Assembly: GCF_033807575.1 (NCBI RefSeq)
Contig: NC_084704.1
Span: 24,715,968 to 24,779,967 of the forward strand
DNA length: 64,000 nt
Reading direction: 5' to 3'
Origin: Cydia pomonella
Lineage: Eukaryota > Arthropoda > Insecta > Lepidoptera > Tortricidae
Below are positions 32,204 through 43,700 of this stretch, one piece after another. The notes below the pieces were generated by a model. The model was not told the origin of the DNA. It was given only the letters and a program-made list of their open reading frames with translations, and ran no database searches. Each line of letters starts with the position of its first letter. Within the stretch, counting starts at the first letter, position 1. The position numbers and the translations under genes were made by a program.

Positions 32204-32219
32204 ATGTTATTAAGCTTAG

Positions 32220-32300
32220 AAATAAATTCTCGAACTCAAACTCGCGACACTGAATCACTAGCCCATGCTCTGCCAACTGAGCTACCAAGTCCTCAACCGA
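32220..32300 (-). mobile_element. tRNA-like SINE head
   Basis: The minus strand has A-box TTGGTAGCTCAGTTGGCAGA and a degenerate B-box GAGTTCGAGAA about 40 bases later. Acceptor-stem pairing is not evident, so it is more likely a tRNA-derived SINE or tRNA relic than a functional tRNA. The neighbouring 32320-32400 (GCGACATCTATCTTAAGAGT) may belong to it. Confidence 0.5.
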
Positions 32301-32710
32301 CGACAGCGAATATTTCCACCATATGGGCTAAGGCCCACATAAGTATAGGCACTCTAGCGACATCTATCTTAAGAGTGTTACACCTCTTAAAGTTAGTATC
32401 GCAAGTTCGAGTATCACCTGAGACAGTAATTTTTTCCACTTTAAATTTATTTGAAGGTACCTATATTCACTGTACAAATTTTATTGTGTAAATTATTATT
32501 AACTGAAATGCTTCCTTTTGTAAAGAAAACTATCTGAAGTCATTCTCAAAAAAATAATATGAATCCTTCGGGAACCGTCTTAAGATACGTCCTCTAAACA
32601 AAAAAATAAAAATAATTTAGATAATCACGTGTCTTTTATGTATACGTATGTAGTTTGACATAGAATCTTACCCCAACGCACCTTACCAAAGTTCATATAG
32701 TAACATTATA

Positions 32711-32880
32711 CAGTGAAACTTGGTTAAGTGGGATCTGGATAAGTGGGAAACCTCTATAGCTGGGACACAAGGTGTGGTCTCGACACTTTAATACTGAATT
32801 ACTTCTGTTAGTGAGATAAAACAAACCTCTATGACTTAGTTGTTTCGATTTTATAGTCACATTTAACTGTATTATTGAGA
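32711..32880 (+). mobile_element. pogo/Tc1-type transposon end
   Basis: A flanking TA, then CAGTGAAACTTGGTTAAGTG, GGATCTGGATAAGTGGGAAA and CCTCTATAGCTGGGACA. This resembles the CAGT-starting terminal region of pogo-like elements. The opposite end was not found nearby, so it is a fragment. Confidence 0.5.
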
Positions 32881-32950
32881 CAGAGAGTGTATTTTATCCA
32901 CAAATTCCGCATTTAATTAAATGTGTCTAAACGATTCAGTTAAAACGACG

Positions 32951-32986
32951 AAACTATCGAAACTAAAGCTTTAGTTTCGATAGTTT
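32951..32986. repeat. Perfect 36-bp gapless palindrome
   Basis: AAACTATCGAAACTAAAG is followed directly by its reverse complement. It may form a cruciform and could be the fused ends of a small element. Confidence 0.9.
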
Positions 32987-34016
32987 TAACTACTCGTAAA
33001 ATTATTTAAATCAACAAAATCTATCTTTTGTAGAATCATTCAAAATAAATTTAAATAAAAATTTAAGGAAACCTTAAAAATATTTAAGGAATACGATTAT
33101 TTTACGTACCTTATTTATTATTAAACATTACAACTCATACCATTACTAGGCTATTAAAAATTCTCCTAAAGTCATCAGTCCTGCGAATTATTGGGCATTT
33201 GGCCCAAACACGGCTTTATTTAGTACTATTGGACTTCAACGGTTGTCGATTTTACGGTAGGTACTCGCCGACCGCGCGAAATCGTCTGTTCAGACAAACG
33301 TAGTCCTCATTTTCTAGATATTAACATTATTTAATATATTTTGGCACAATTTGATCTGCATCGACCACAGCTATGCCAATTTGTTTGATTTTTTGAGAAG
33401 TTTTAATTACTTATTATTAGAGTTAGGATCATTAATAAAATTGTATGGATTGTTTTAGTACGTAATTCTTATAATAATCAAACAATTCAAAAAGCCTAAC
33501 GACCCCGTCTTTATACTTAATATAGATCAAATTATGTCAATATCCAAGAGGAAAATGAAGACTACGTTTATATCGATAAGCGGTCGTCCTCTTTCTTCTT
33601 AAAGTATGCGTCTAAAAGTTACTCGATTCTACCTTTTCACAAGAATTGAAAGTCAATGTGAGAGGAATAGAAAATGGAATGAATAGTGACAGCTGCACCT
33701 TCAGTGTCGCACGCAACGCGAGGCCCCAACAATTTATTCTACTTTGTTAGCAAGACGCGACTGAGTCGAATTTATATCCGTTCAAAGTGTTCATCACATA
33801 GATAAATCAAGTGGCAAGCCCATTTGGGCTGCGGAATTAACGCTAGCAGGTACTTCGGCCTTCGTGATAGCTAGTTACATTTAATGAGAGTTTGTGTGTT
33901 GACACAACAAAAACTTATCTATCACTATCAGCATAGGTTTACATATATATTATTACATAAAATTTTATTTAAAATATACTTTTCACCAAAAAACTAAAAA
34001 TGTATATCAGGGTGCT
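32987..34016. other. No supported gene
   Basis: This is AT-rich. The block CTCGCCGACCGCGCGAAATC to CAGACAAACGTAGTCCTCAT (33265-33315) looks like part of a dispersed lepidopteran repeat, but I cannot define its ends. Confidence 0.4.
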
Positions 34017-34105
34017 TAGCCAACGTGCCAATCGTTAACGCTCCGTAGCGTTACGTAGTCAGTTTCTCTCATAGTTAGTGCGACAGTGACAGTTGCGTTA
34101 AAATA
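34017..34105. mobile_element. MITE fragment (TGCCAATCGTTAACGCTCCG family)
   Basis: GTGCCAATCGTTAACGCTCC, GTAGCG, then GTGCGACAGTGACAGTTGCG. It shares its start and the CAACTGTCACTGTCGC core (here inverted) with 59289-59411. The right terminal repeat is missing. Confidence 0.55.
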
Positions 34106-34733
34106 CTTACATAACTTACATACACCTAAATATAGAATTAGATACGACCACAAAGTCACGTCATTTTCATGGATTATTTATTTTTCGATTGACGTTAATG
34201 ATTATAGATTAACCTTAGCTATGCCCCGAGGTCCATCAGATACTATATTTTCAGCTTACATCCTGGTTCTGGGAATTCCTTGGTTGCGCCTGCGGGTTAT
34301 CGAAATTTTATTGTCATCGTAAACAATAAAACTTTTAGAAAACTATTTTGAAACGTCTATTCCGGCCCCTTTCAAAGCATGGACGCAGATCCTTCACCGG
34401 CTGCACCGTAGCGCGTAGCGAAAAATTAGTTGTTGAGGTGGAGAATAATACAATGTATACCATGTGTACGAAGGACCTAGATAGGGTAAACGAAAACAAT
34501 TTGATTGATTTCATCGTGCTTTCATGCGTTTTTGAATGCATTATTGGAAATATAGACTTACTTATATATACCAACTGAATGTTTGCACACCGTATAAAAC
34601 AAAAGACAAGGAATGTGTCAAATATGGGAACAAATAATTATTTAGTTAATCAAGAGAAAGACCAAAACGGCGGTAATGAATTCGTTCATTTTCTGCAAGT
34701 TAAAAAAATGGACTCTTGACTATAATTTCTGGT

Positions 34734-35052
34734 TTCAGTTATAAGTCATATAGTTTAAACAAAATAAAACAATTTAAAAGAACTACATGGCCTATACGCT
34801 TAACTACCCCGCCGAACGAACTAGACCGCCTGTTGTCTACCATAGTTTAATTTGGATGTACCTGTCTCATGTGTTGTTGGTGAGCAATAAATAATATTTG
34901 TATTACCAACAACACATGAAACAGGTACATCCAAATTAAACTATGGTAGACAACAGGCGGTCTAGTTCGTTCGGCGGGGTAGTTAAGCGTATAGGCCATG
35001 TAGTTCTTTTAAATTGTTTTATTTTGTTTAAACTATATGACTTATAACTGAA
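34734..35052. repeat. Near-perfect 148-bp inverted repeat (long hairpin)
   Basis: Arms 34734-34881 and 34905-35052 are complementary base for base with a single mismatch that I can see (CCTGTCTCATG against CCTGTTTCATG), separated by a 23-base loop. The arms contain ACAGGCGGTCTAGTTCGTTC and a CAACAACACATG inner end. Such identity means a recent event or gene conversion. RNA from it would fold into a long duplex. Confidence 0.93.
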
Positions 35053-35054
35053 TC

Positions 35055-35157
35055 ATATTATTCGATATGATAGTTAATTTTCCTCTAAATTTCATTGTAA
35101 CTTTACATGTAAAATAAATTGTTACTGGAGCAATAAAGAATATTTACTTACTTAAGT
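35055..35157 (+). mobile_element. Retroposon 3' tail beside the hairpin
   Basis: CATTGTAACTTTACATGTAA is followed by TACTGGAGCAATAAAGAATA and TTTACTTACTTAAGTA, the same ending as the tail at 6045-6160. It suggests that the hairpin was built from a retroposon whose body contains AACAGGCGGTCT. Confidence 0.55.
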
Positions 35158-35159
35158 AA

Positions 35160-35637
35160 ACAATGTAAACTACATTTGAATATATATGAAAACACCAAGT
35201 TCTTGCATCAAACAATGTAATATCGTGCTTGGATTGATCAAAGTATTTACGTAATTGCCCCCTCGCGTACATCTGAATACGTTCCGTACGTGGGTTGGCA
35301 TGGCGCGGCTCGGCTGCAAACACCAACTTGTGCAATAAGCCAGTAGGTTGAATGCAAGATTCATGCTGAGCGTGAATCTTATATGGTAACGTACACCCAT
35401 ACATACGTGCTCTGAAACTTGTTCATCCGGAAGGTAGGTATATTTGGAAATATGATTTATAACAATATACTCGTACTTACCTAAGTACTTCAAAAAATGA
35501 TGAAATGTTGCAATTACAAAACAAAGTAGGTACCTAACTTTTACACAACAAGTAATATAAATTATATAATATGATACATATATCAATAATATATATAGGA
35601 TAAATAAATATACATATATACATAACTACGTAATATC
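35160..35637. other. No supported gene
   Basis: A 138-codon minus-strand frame at 35170-35586 has no recognisable family and lies in low-complexity AT-rich sequence. I regard it as chance. Confidence 0.45.
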
Positions 35638-35885
35638 TGGGAGACCGAGCTTTGCTAGGAAAACATTTAAAAACTTAAAAATGCACGTTTTTCCAGAGAT
35701 AAGACATAGCTTGATCGATTTTTCGCCCCTGATTTTGATGAAATTAGCTATATGGGGGTTATAATAGCAAATTTCATCTAAATCGTTAGAGCCGTTTCCG
35801 AGATCCCCGAAATATAAGTAATATTCTTATATACTCGTATATATATGAATTGCTCGTTTAAAGGTATAAGATAAGATACACCTAT
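35638..35885 (+). mobile_element. Dispersed repeat (GGGAGACCGAGCTTTGCT...)
   Basis: CTGGGAGACCGAGCTTTGCT, CACGTTTTTCCAGAGATAAG, GCAAATTTCATCTAAATCGT and GAATTGCTCGTTTAAAGGTA make a layout that I recognise as a very common lepidopteran repeat, probably a LINE 3' untranslated region. Confidence 0.55.
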
Positions 35886-36189
35886 TGTGAAACATCATTT
35901 TTTTATACTACGTCGGTGGCAAACAAGCATACAGTAACATGAGCATAGCAGTAAGATGAGAACAGTAATTGAAACTTTTTAAACAAATGCTTACGCAACA
36001 GGCGCTTTGAAAGAGAATATTAATGTTGTATGACTTTAGCATAGACCAGGTAGGTATTATTGACTACACAACATGCCATATTTCAAAATATAAAAAAATA
36101 CCAATCTTTTCCCGCAGATCTGCTAAGATCAATGCTCCCGGGATCAGGAGTATTTTATATCTTAATCCAGATTACAAGCTATATTTCCA

Positions 36190-36335
36190 CAAATTGTATG
36201 TAAATGTATCTATGTATGTAAATACTTTATTGTACATAAGGGACAGGTAAAGATACAATTTAAAAAAAATGTTGGCAATGCACAAAGGCGAACTTATTAT
36301 TATAAGGGATCTCTTCCAGTCAACCTTCAAATTTC
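36190..36335 (-). mobile_element. Retroposon 3' tail
   Basis: ACTTTATTGTACATAAGGGA, ATGCACAAAGGCGAACTTAT and GGGATCTCTTCCAGTCAACC are the reverse orientation of the tail at 3409-3530. Confidence 0.55.
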
Positions 36336-36600
36336 AGTTGTTTTTGAGTGATGGGGGAAACAGGCATACAAACTTTCATATTTCTAATTATAAAATTAGC
36401 ATAAATAAAACTAGGTATATTATCTAGTTTTTCTACATCATTGTTTTAATAAATACCCAGGATACACATTTTTTTCATAACCGCCAATTTTCAAAATGAC
36501 GAATCTGAACCAAAACTTTCCTCAACATTCCGAAAGAAAATAAAGGACATGCTATCATATTTTACGCTCTTTGGTTTCTATAAATCCTTATCCAGGATAA

Positions 36601-36834
36601 AACAAAGCGGAACTTTTGTACGGAGGAGATCAATGCGGCCCTCGAAGGGGCACAGTTCAAGTAGAAATGAGAGACGGAACAATAAAATGCGGATTTTTAA
36701 GGCTGTGCGGGAACAAATTGCGAGTTAGAGCGCTCGCGACCGCGCCGGAAGATGAGCCGCGACCGTACCATGAACCTATTCTACCTGAAAACCTATTTCA
36801 TACTGGCGATAGGAATACATTAATATACTAATAC
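36601..36834 (+). other. Candidate exon or coding remnant, unrecognised
   Basis: The frame runs from just after a stop at 36598 to TAA at 36832-36834, with a later part containing VQVEMRDGTIKCGFLRLCGN and EPILPENLFHTGDRNTLIY. It is GC-richer than its surroundings and its amino-acid make-up is protein-like (mixed charge, Gly turns, Cys pair). There is no ATG at the front, so it would have to be an internal or terminal exon. A possible acceptor TTATCCAG/GAT lies just upstream at 36589-36596, but the frame immediately after it has a stop. The family is not recognised. Confidence 0.25.
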
Positions 36835-36839
36835 AGTTA

Positions 36840-38352
36840 AAGCTTAATCAGTTGTTAAAGGATGTGACACAATTCTAGTAAAAACAAAGGACTTTTGATC
36901 ACTAAGATCGTTGCAATAACATCAGAACGCTTACAAGCTTTCTAAGTAACCTTCAACCTTTCAAGGGCATTATTTGCTAGCTTGAATTAATTATTTTGAC
37001 TACCACATAAAGGTAGTTTAATAAGTGGCGCAAGTAAGAGATTGTTGGGAATCCATAGTATAAAATTTGAAAGTAATATGGATGGAATTTGCAAAAACAA
37101 TTTAAAATATATTACTGTATTTCCTTTAAAATATATTACACTTAGTAAGAATGGCAAAAAAGTTAAGTTAAATAATAATATAACCGCATTCTATCAAGCA
37201 CTTTTATTATAATTGTTGTAAATGCTTTGTGTCATCACATCTCTGCAGAGCAGCCACTTTAACCTACTCCGGCGCTGACTGCTTGCCGTTTGTGAAGATG
37301 CCACGTAATGCCGGAATTCTCGGCGCCCGCCATCTTCCGACAGCCCTTTACAACTTTTTACTGTAATAATGAATTAGTAATAGAAATTGTAGGTATTATT
37401 GAAAGGACTTATATGATTTGGGAATAATAAATGTAGTTAAGGTTATCTTATATATAAAGGAACGTAGTAGTATTATCCAATATGCGAATTAAATTCTTAA
37501 TACTTACTTTTATCGTGTCTATACCTATGTTTGCGTGCGTTCTATTGTACGTAGGTAGCTATCCCTGATTCGATAAATACTTGAGTAGCCTATGTATAAT
37601 TCTTACAGCATATTTGCTAGTTACAGCGTTCGGTGTCCATTTCTCTCACTAGTTAATTTAATAATAAATTTTATTTTTCAAATTATTTATCATTAAAATT
37701 ATCTTCTTCGAGGAAAATCGATCCCCTTGAATGTATTTTTTTTTTTCAGGAAACTGTTAAGAAAGGAATACGTTAAAGATATAATGTTAACTTTGAATTT
37801 GATGAATACAAAAAGAATTCAATTGTTAAAATTGTAATTTACTGCATTTTGTGAGTTTCTAACATCTCATAATTATAACATAAAATTGTATATATATTAA
37901 TTTTATGCATAGGTACATTGCACAGAGATGGTACCTACCGTAAAACACGTAAAGAGAATAATGTTTTATTATTATTTATAATAAGGGGTTTCATAAAAAA
38001 CTCACTGAGGCTTATTAATAACGGAATAGACCTCACTGTTATTAACGTACAATCGACATATTTCACACCCACCACTCAAATCTTTTGCTCCGCCGTATTA
38101 ACCAGTAGTAGTGGTTTTCGCGGTTCATCCCTCGCGAAGATTTGTTGGTGAGATTTAATTTGAGATACAGTCACGGGCACGAGTCGTCGCCAACTTTTTA
38201 CGGCCTCCGTCCGGAATTAGCCGGCATTGTAATACTGCACCCACTTGAATGCTACTATTAGTGTAAATTGACTGGCTTGGTACTTGCCAGCCATTTATTC
38301 CAAACTTCGAGAGAAGTGATCTTAGGGGTTTAGGAAGAAAATTGGCTACGCA
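36840..38352. other. No supported gene; two GC islands
   Basis: This is mostly AT-rich. GC-richer blocks at 37250-37350 (CCGGCGCTGACTGCTTGCCG) and 38085-38240 (TTTTCGCGGTTCATCCCTCG, CACGGGCACGAGTCGTCGCC) have no coding signature. Confidence 0.4.
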
Positions 38353-38360
38353 TGTTTAGT

Positions 38361-38781
38361 CATAGAGAAATAAGAAGTAAACATAGAGTGCTAACTCTAT
38401 ACATCAGTTTTGGTACCAAAACGCTTATTATTTTCGTAGTCGATATCTAGCATCGAGTAGCAGAATTATCAGTAAGTACTGCTACTTAACAATGGATGTT
38501 GCGACGAACGAAAAGTCTGATGCTCAACAATGTTCAGTTAATATTATAACTGGATTAACCGCAACTCTGTTTTCAACTCCTTCTGCTTGAAATATTAGTT
38601 GTAAAGTGTTGAGAAATACAATTTTCGTCAGTCGCGACACCCGAGACATCTTAGTGTCAAGTAGCGGAACTGATAATTCCGCTACTCGATGCTAGATGTC
38701 GACTACGAAAATAATAAGCGTCTTAGTACCAAAATTGGTATATGGAGTGAGCACTCTATGCTTACTTTTTATTTCTCTATG
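38361..38781. mobile_element. MITE, 421 bp, with about 145-bp terminal inverted repeats and GTTTAGT duplication
   Basis: The ends CATAGAGAAATAAGAAGTAA and TTACTTTTTATTTCTCTATG are inverted copies. Similarity continues inward through ACGCTTATTATTTTCGTAGT and CATCGAGTAGC. GTTTAGT flanks it on both sides (38354-38360 and 38782-38788), which reads as a 7-bp target duplication. It is non-coding. Superfamily is uncertain (hAT-like by duplication size, but the ends are not CAGTG). Confidence 0.85.
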
Positions 38782-38789
38782 GTTTAGTG

Positions 38790-40574
38790 TAAAAATGGAA
38801 GTTTTCTCCATAGATACAAATAAATATATGATTTATTATTTAGACCCCTTTTCTAATAATTAAAAAAAATAACAGAATGAGACTAATGAGCTCGTCTTAT
38901 TGACACGCTGAAAGACAACACACACGAGTGATTCGACATTTAAAGCAATTTAATTACTTCACTACGCTCCACGCTTCAATTTAAACATATTCGCTAACAA
39001 ATTCTATAGGTAACATTTTCGTACCAAACGTGGTAGCTTCCGAGTCTACTTCACGCTTTACCCTGTGGACTCACTTTGCACCGAGACTTGCTGAATATTC
39101 GATACTAAGCACGCGTTCACTTGCCTGGGTTAAAATCAAGCGATATTCGCCACAAAATGTGTTATTATGCAAGTACACAAGCTCCATAGCGCAGCGCCAC
39201 CGCCGACGCAGCTAGCCGTCGCTCCCCGGCATGTATCATTCATAAGGAAATGCGGCATATATATCGGCATCGCGAATATCTCACAGTCGGTTTATCGAAA
39301 GAGTGGAAGCGCGTTTAAAGCCTCATAGAGTACGGGCACAGGTGGCTGGAATATCCGCGCCAATAGTATGGAGACGTGATCGGAAACCCCAATCGAAACT
39401 GGCAACTTGCGACTTCGTCTTCAAATAATGAAATTTGAAATTTATTGTACCAATTGGCCTCTTCCCGGTTCGGCTATTCCAATAAATTAGGATTAAAATA
39501 AGGAAGCAAAATGAGCAAGGTGAATTCTTTCCACGAGTAAAGTTTTTCTATTACTTACTTCATGAGTTAAAATATCGTATCTTTTGTAGATTGGCTCGAC
39601 CACTTTTTCTACGTTGTAGATTTGAATAAGTAATTATTTATGTGTTTTTATTTAATTAGGTAAGTTATTAATCAATGTGTCGAAATAAAAGTTAAAGTAT
39701 CACAATATATTGGGCACAAAAAATATAAATGTAAAAAATAAAGACCTCTACATTGTTTTCCTACAGTTTTATAGTCTTGTATTATTTATGAATATGTAGC
39801 TTTTTATAGATTTATTTATGGAAGGTTTAGGCCAATCACTTTTTTAAATTGTCTTGAAGGCTGGTAACGTAGGTAACTGAAATGCTTGATGAAATTAATA
39901 AAAGTCAACTTATTAACCCTAGTAAGTACCTACAGATTGTCAACATTATTATGGAAAATGTAACATAACACTATTCGTGATTCCTGTGGAATCACAAATA
40001 AAAACAGCAGCATTCGTTATTCTGCACGTAATTTAAGCCCCTCCTGCATCGTTCAACATATTGTTCATTAATTGGAAAACCCTTCGGTGCGATCCACGTT
40101 GAAATTGAAATATAGTTTACCATTTATACCTTAGCTCATCTTCATTTCCGAAAAAAACTATTATTAACTACTCTCAAAGTCATATTTTTCCTTTTTTTAG
40201 AGTACAAGTACTTTTATTTAGATACACATTAGCAAAACATTTGAAAACATTAACCCGATTATGTTTTTTTTTATAAATCCTCCATATCTTTCAAAGTGTT
40301 AATATGTGAAATTGACCAAAATCAGCTGATTACTTTTATAAATGATATGGTGTAACACACGACACACACGTACCCACGAAAAAGGAAATCCCAGATAGGG
40401 AAATGGGGACTAGGTATGTTTGGTTTAATCGTTTTTTCTCTTCATCTTCTTAATGTTTTTTTTCTCAACTACTTCTGGTAAAATCATGAAAGAAAAGCTT
40501 AAATCCTATAAAAACTATAACGAAAATGATCGGTTGAACCGTTTTTTATTTATCGTCTTTCTTAGTAAACTGAC
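38790..40574. other. No supported gene; possible promoter-like patch
   Basis: 39180-39400 is GC-richer (GCGCAGCGCCACCGCCGACG). It contains TATATAT at 39257-39263 followed about 20-25 bases on by TCACAGTC, an arrangement loosely like TATA plus initiator. There is no coding sequence nearby to support a transcript. Confidence 0.3.
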
Positions 40575-40700
40575 GTACAATAGTACATTACGATACAAGT
40601 GCGAAAAATAGGAAATTCGAAACGAGTGGCGATAAATTGAAACACGACCGAAGGGAGTGTTTTAAATCGACACGAATTTATCTTTTTTCTGACAAGGTAA
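40575..40700. mobile_element. Dispersed repeat (TAGTACATTACGATACAAGT...)
   Basis: TAGTACATTACGATACAAGT, GAAACGAGTGGCGATAAATT, CACGACCGAAGGGAGTGTTT and AAATCGACACGAATTTATC recall a lepidopteran repeat. The inverse end was not found. Confidence 0.45.
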
Positions 40701-43700
40701 ATTCCAAGGAGTAAAAACTTAGGTAATCAAATAGAAACAAGAGTATGAATTGCTTACGTAATATGAGTAATAATGAGTTAAGTCGCTTACTACAATATTC
40801 ACTAATTAGCGATGCCCAACCAAACCCTCTTAAAATCTTTTAAACTTCTATATTTTGTATAATACTAAAGGTCCCAACAACAAACTTCGTACCTACCACC
40901 AGTCAATTAATGTCAACATTTTCGAAATCCGCACCTGTTACAATACAACCTAGAAAACTATATTTCTGATGATTTTTCGAAAACATACATGTCAGCCATT
41001 TTAGATCTTGAAATAGTCATAAATTTCTAATTCTCCATCAGTCCCTAGAATCTACAAAACGACATCCATGATGCCTCGTACATACTTAACACTTTCACGA
41101 AAATTATGGCTAATACGAAAGCCATAATTTTTTCACCTTTTTACCTGTATTTTTCTGATATTTTAATAGTTATTCACCTAATCGGAGCAGAGGCGAATCC
41201 AACAAACCCAATCATATTAAAATCGGTCCAGCCGTTCTTAAGTCCTTTACTTTGCTTTATCATTTTCTTCCTCGTTTTATTCACGACTGAGGGTCGCGAC
41301 CGCGTGAGGTTTTTATTTTAAACATATGTATATAATATATATCTGCTACTTACATATATTAAATTTCTTATCCGTTAAAATGTTGTTGCCCTTCGTTTTT
41401 AAATATATAGGTATTGATAATATTTTACCGGTTTGATATTGTAAATTAAAACAGCCGTTGGATTACCATAATTCAGTTGCACAAAATGCAACTGGATACC
41501 TGAATATTTTACTCGGCTTATCTGCATGCAATCTTAAGACCACCTAAGTGATGAGTCCACATTATGATGGACACTAAAGGTGACATTCGGGTGATGACTG
41601 CAGCAGCATTACTGTTTCCGTTACTGCTGCAGCGTTGACGCGGGCGATGCAAAACTAAAAAAATATTATGTTTACAAATTTTAACACGTATTATGTCTCA
41701 TTATTATTTTATATATTGATTTATTCATGTTTTGTCATTTAAATATGCCAGTTGTGGTACATAACATATACGCAGTTTTACAAAGATACAAAAATCATCC
41801 ATAGAAGGGTTGAATTCAAAAGATTTGTACCACTTTCATGAATAAAATTATAGAACCCGAGGAAATATACCGAATTATCAGTCGTCAGTGCTGGGTTCGC
41901 TATTGCTCTGCGGGGTGTAGTTACTTTCATTTTAACTTCCACAACGATGTGAAAATATTTCTCACAGAGTTTATTGCCAGCGAGAGAGTTGCCGAGCGGA
42001 CCTGAATACTGTTCCGCAGACGCATGAAAAGATCAACCTAATATAAATATTGTGAAAGTCTAAAATTGTATATTCCATTCGTTTTCGGTGTTGAATATAA
42101 GTTTTAAAATATAATGTTGCTCGTAATGCATTTATAACTTATTAAATTTAGAAATTATATTTTTCCCAGGTGAGGCAGGGTAGGGCCTGTAATTAGGGTT
42201 ACTAGTAAATTTTTAATATATTTCGCTGTATTTGTATGGTAGCCTAAACGTCGCTCAAACCATAACTGATATCAGTGAGTTTCTTGGAAAAATATATATT
42301 TTGTAAGATTTACGATGTTTCCCGTAAGTTATAAATATTTTTATTGCATTTTTATTTCAATCGCTGACATTTTCATGATAAAATAATTTAAAATCAGGAA
42401 ATAATACATTTTTTACTAATATCCGGATGATGCAACTCGACGTTTTATGCAATATAGGATATAAGATAGAATTGTCCCATTAGCAATGACTTTCAAGACG
42501 GTTTTGGTGATATTCCAAACTCTATGCATGTGTAGTCAGTATCCTAAAAGCATTGTAAACATGTCCAGCTACACCTCTACATTTTTTACCCAAGTTCCCT
42601 ACTCTAAACTTAAGAAATCATCTAATGTATTAAATATGTCGAAAAAAGCTGCTGCATCGTACCCAGTAATCCACTAAGGATACTTTGTGATATACTTGTA
42701 TATTACTTGTAGATCCCTGAAGTAAATTACCATATTATCACTGAACTAACAGACAGATATAAGCATAACTGAAGCGTAATCGGAAATTGACAAAGTTCTC
42801 TTTTTAATTATTTGGTCCATCACAAGACCTAATAATGTTTAATTAGATAATTCACACGGAAACAAATAAAGATAATAATGCATAATACATAATTCGGAAC
42901 GGTATACATTATATTATCGGTCGGATTGAAACTGAATCATAATCAGCCCTAAAAGCAAAATTTTATGAGCGCTGTTATTTTAAAAGACCCAGACCACAAT
43001 TATATTAAATTATTTAACTAAATACATATTATTATCTAGTTAAATTAGTGAAAGCGTCCCAGTAGTTTGCACTCTTATTATGATATCGATTAGAAAACTT
43101 TAGCCTGCTAGTCTCTCACGAAAGTGGATTGTTGTGTTATTCCCCTGCCAGTTGGTACCGGTGGCAAAAATCATTAAGCTTTGTGAGTTAAGTAAAGTAT
43201 TGCTATTTTTGTAAGCTTCGTTTTCCTGGGCTTCAACATTCACCGTGGAATTTCGATAATGGACAAACCAAATACCTACTCGGAGAAATCGTTGATGTTT
43301 TCAATTACATTTCTTGTGCCGTTGAACAAGAATCGTCATTCGATAAGAAAAAAAAAACCTACCCTAAGACTAACAAAAGATGAATCAAATGTTGGAATCG
43401 AAATCGAATTTTTATCAAAATAACTTTTCATATAATGTCGCTGGAATTGAAGAAAGGAATAATAAATTTTGATTACTTTTCTCACGTCCGCAATCGTGAT
43501 TCGATTTCACAATTTCACTGCTTCCCCTGCGAAAACCATGATTAAAATGAAAAGCCTAACCTTGTCCCTGTTCGTGTTCATGTTTCTCCTCAACCTATTT
43601 TATTTTATTATAATTCTTTTGTTATAACGCCAATATGTAACGCCAATAAGTGAATAAAATACTAAGCTTTATCAAAATACGACTTTAAGCTTCAATAAAG

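Noticed and set aside
32220..32300. Possible functional tRNA gene on the minus strand
   Set aside because: The A-box is good but the B-box is degenerate and I cannot form an acceptor stem. SINE origin is more likely.
35170..35586. 138-codon minus-strand frame, the second longest on its strand in the window
   Set aside because: It is rich in Ile, Tyr, Cys and Phe from AT-rich sequence, crosses microsatellite-like ATAT runs and has no domain.
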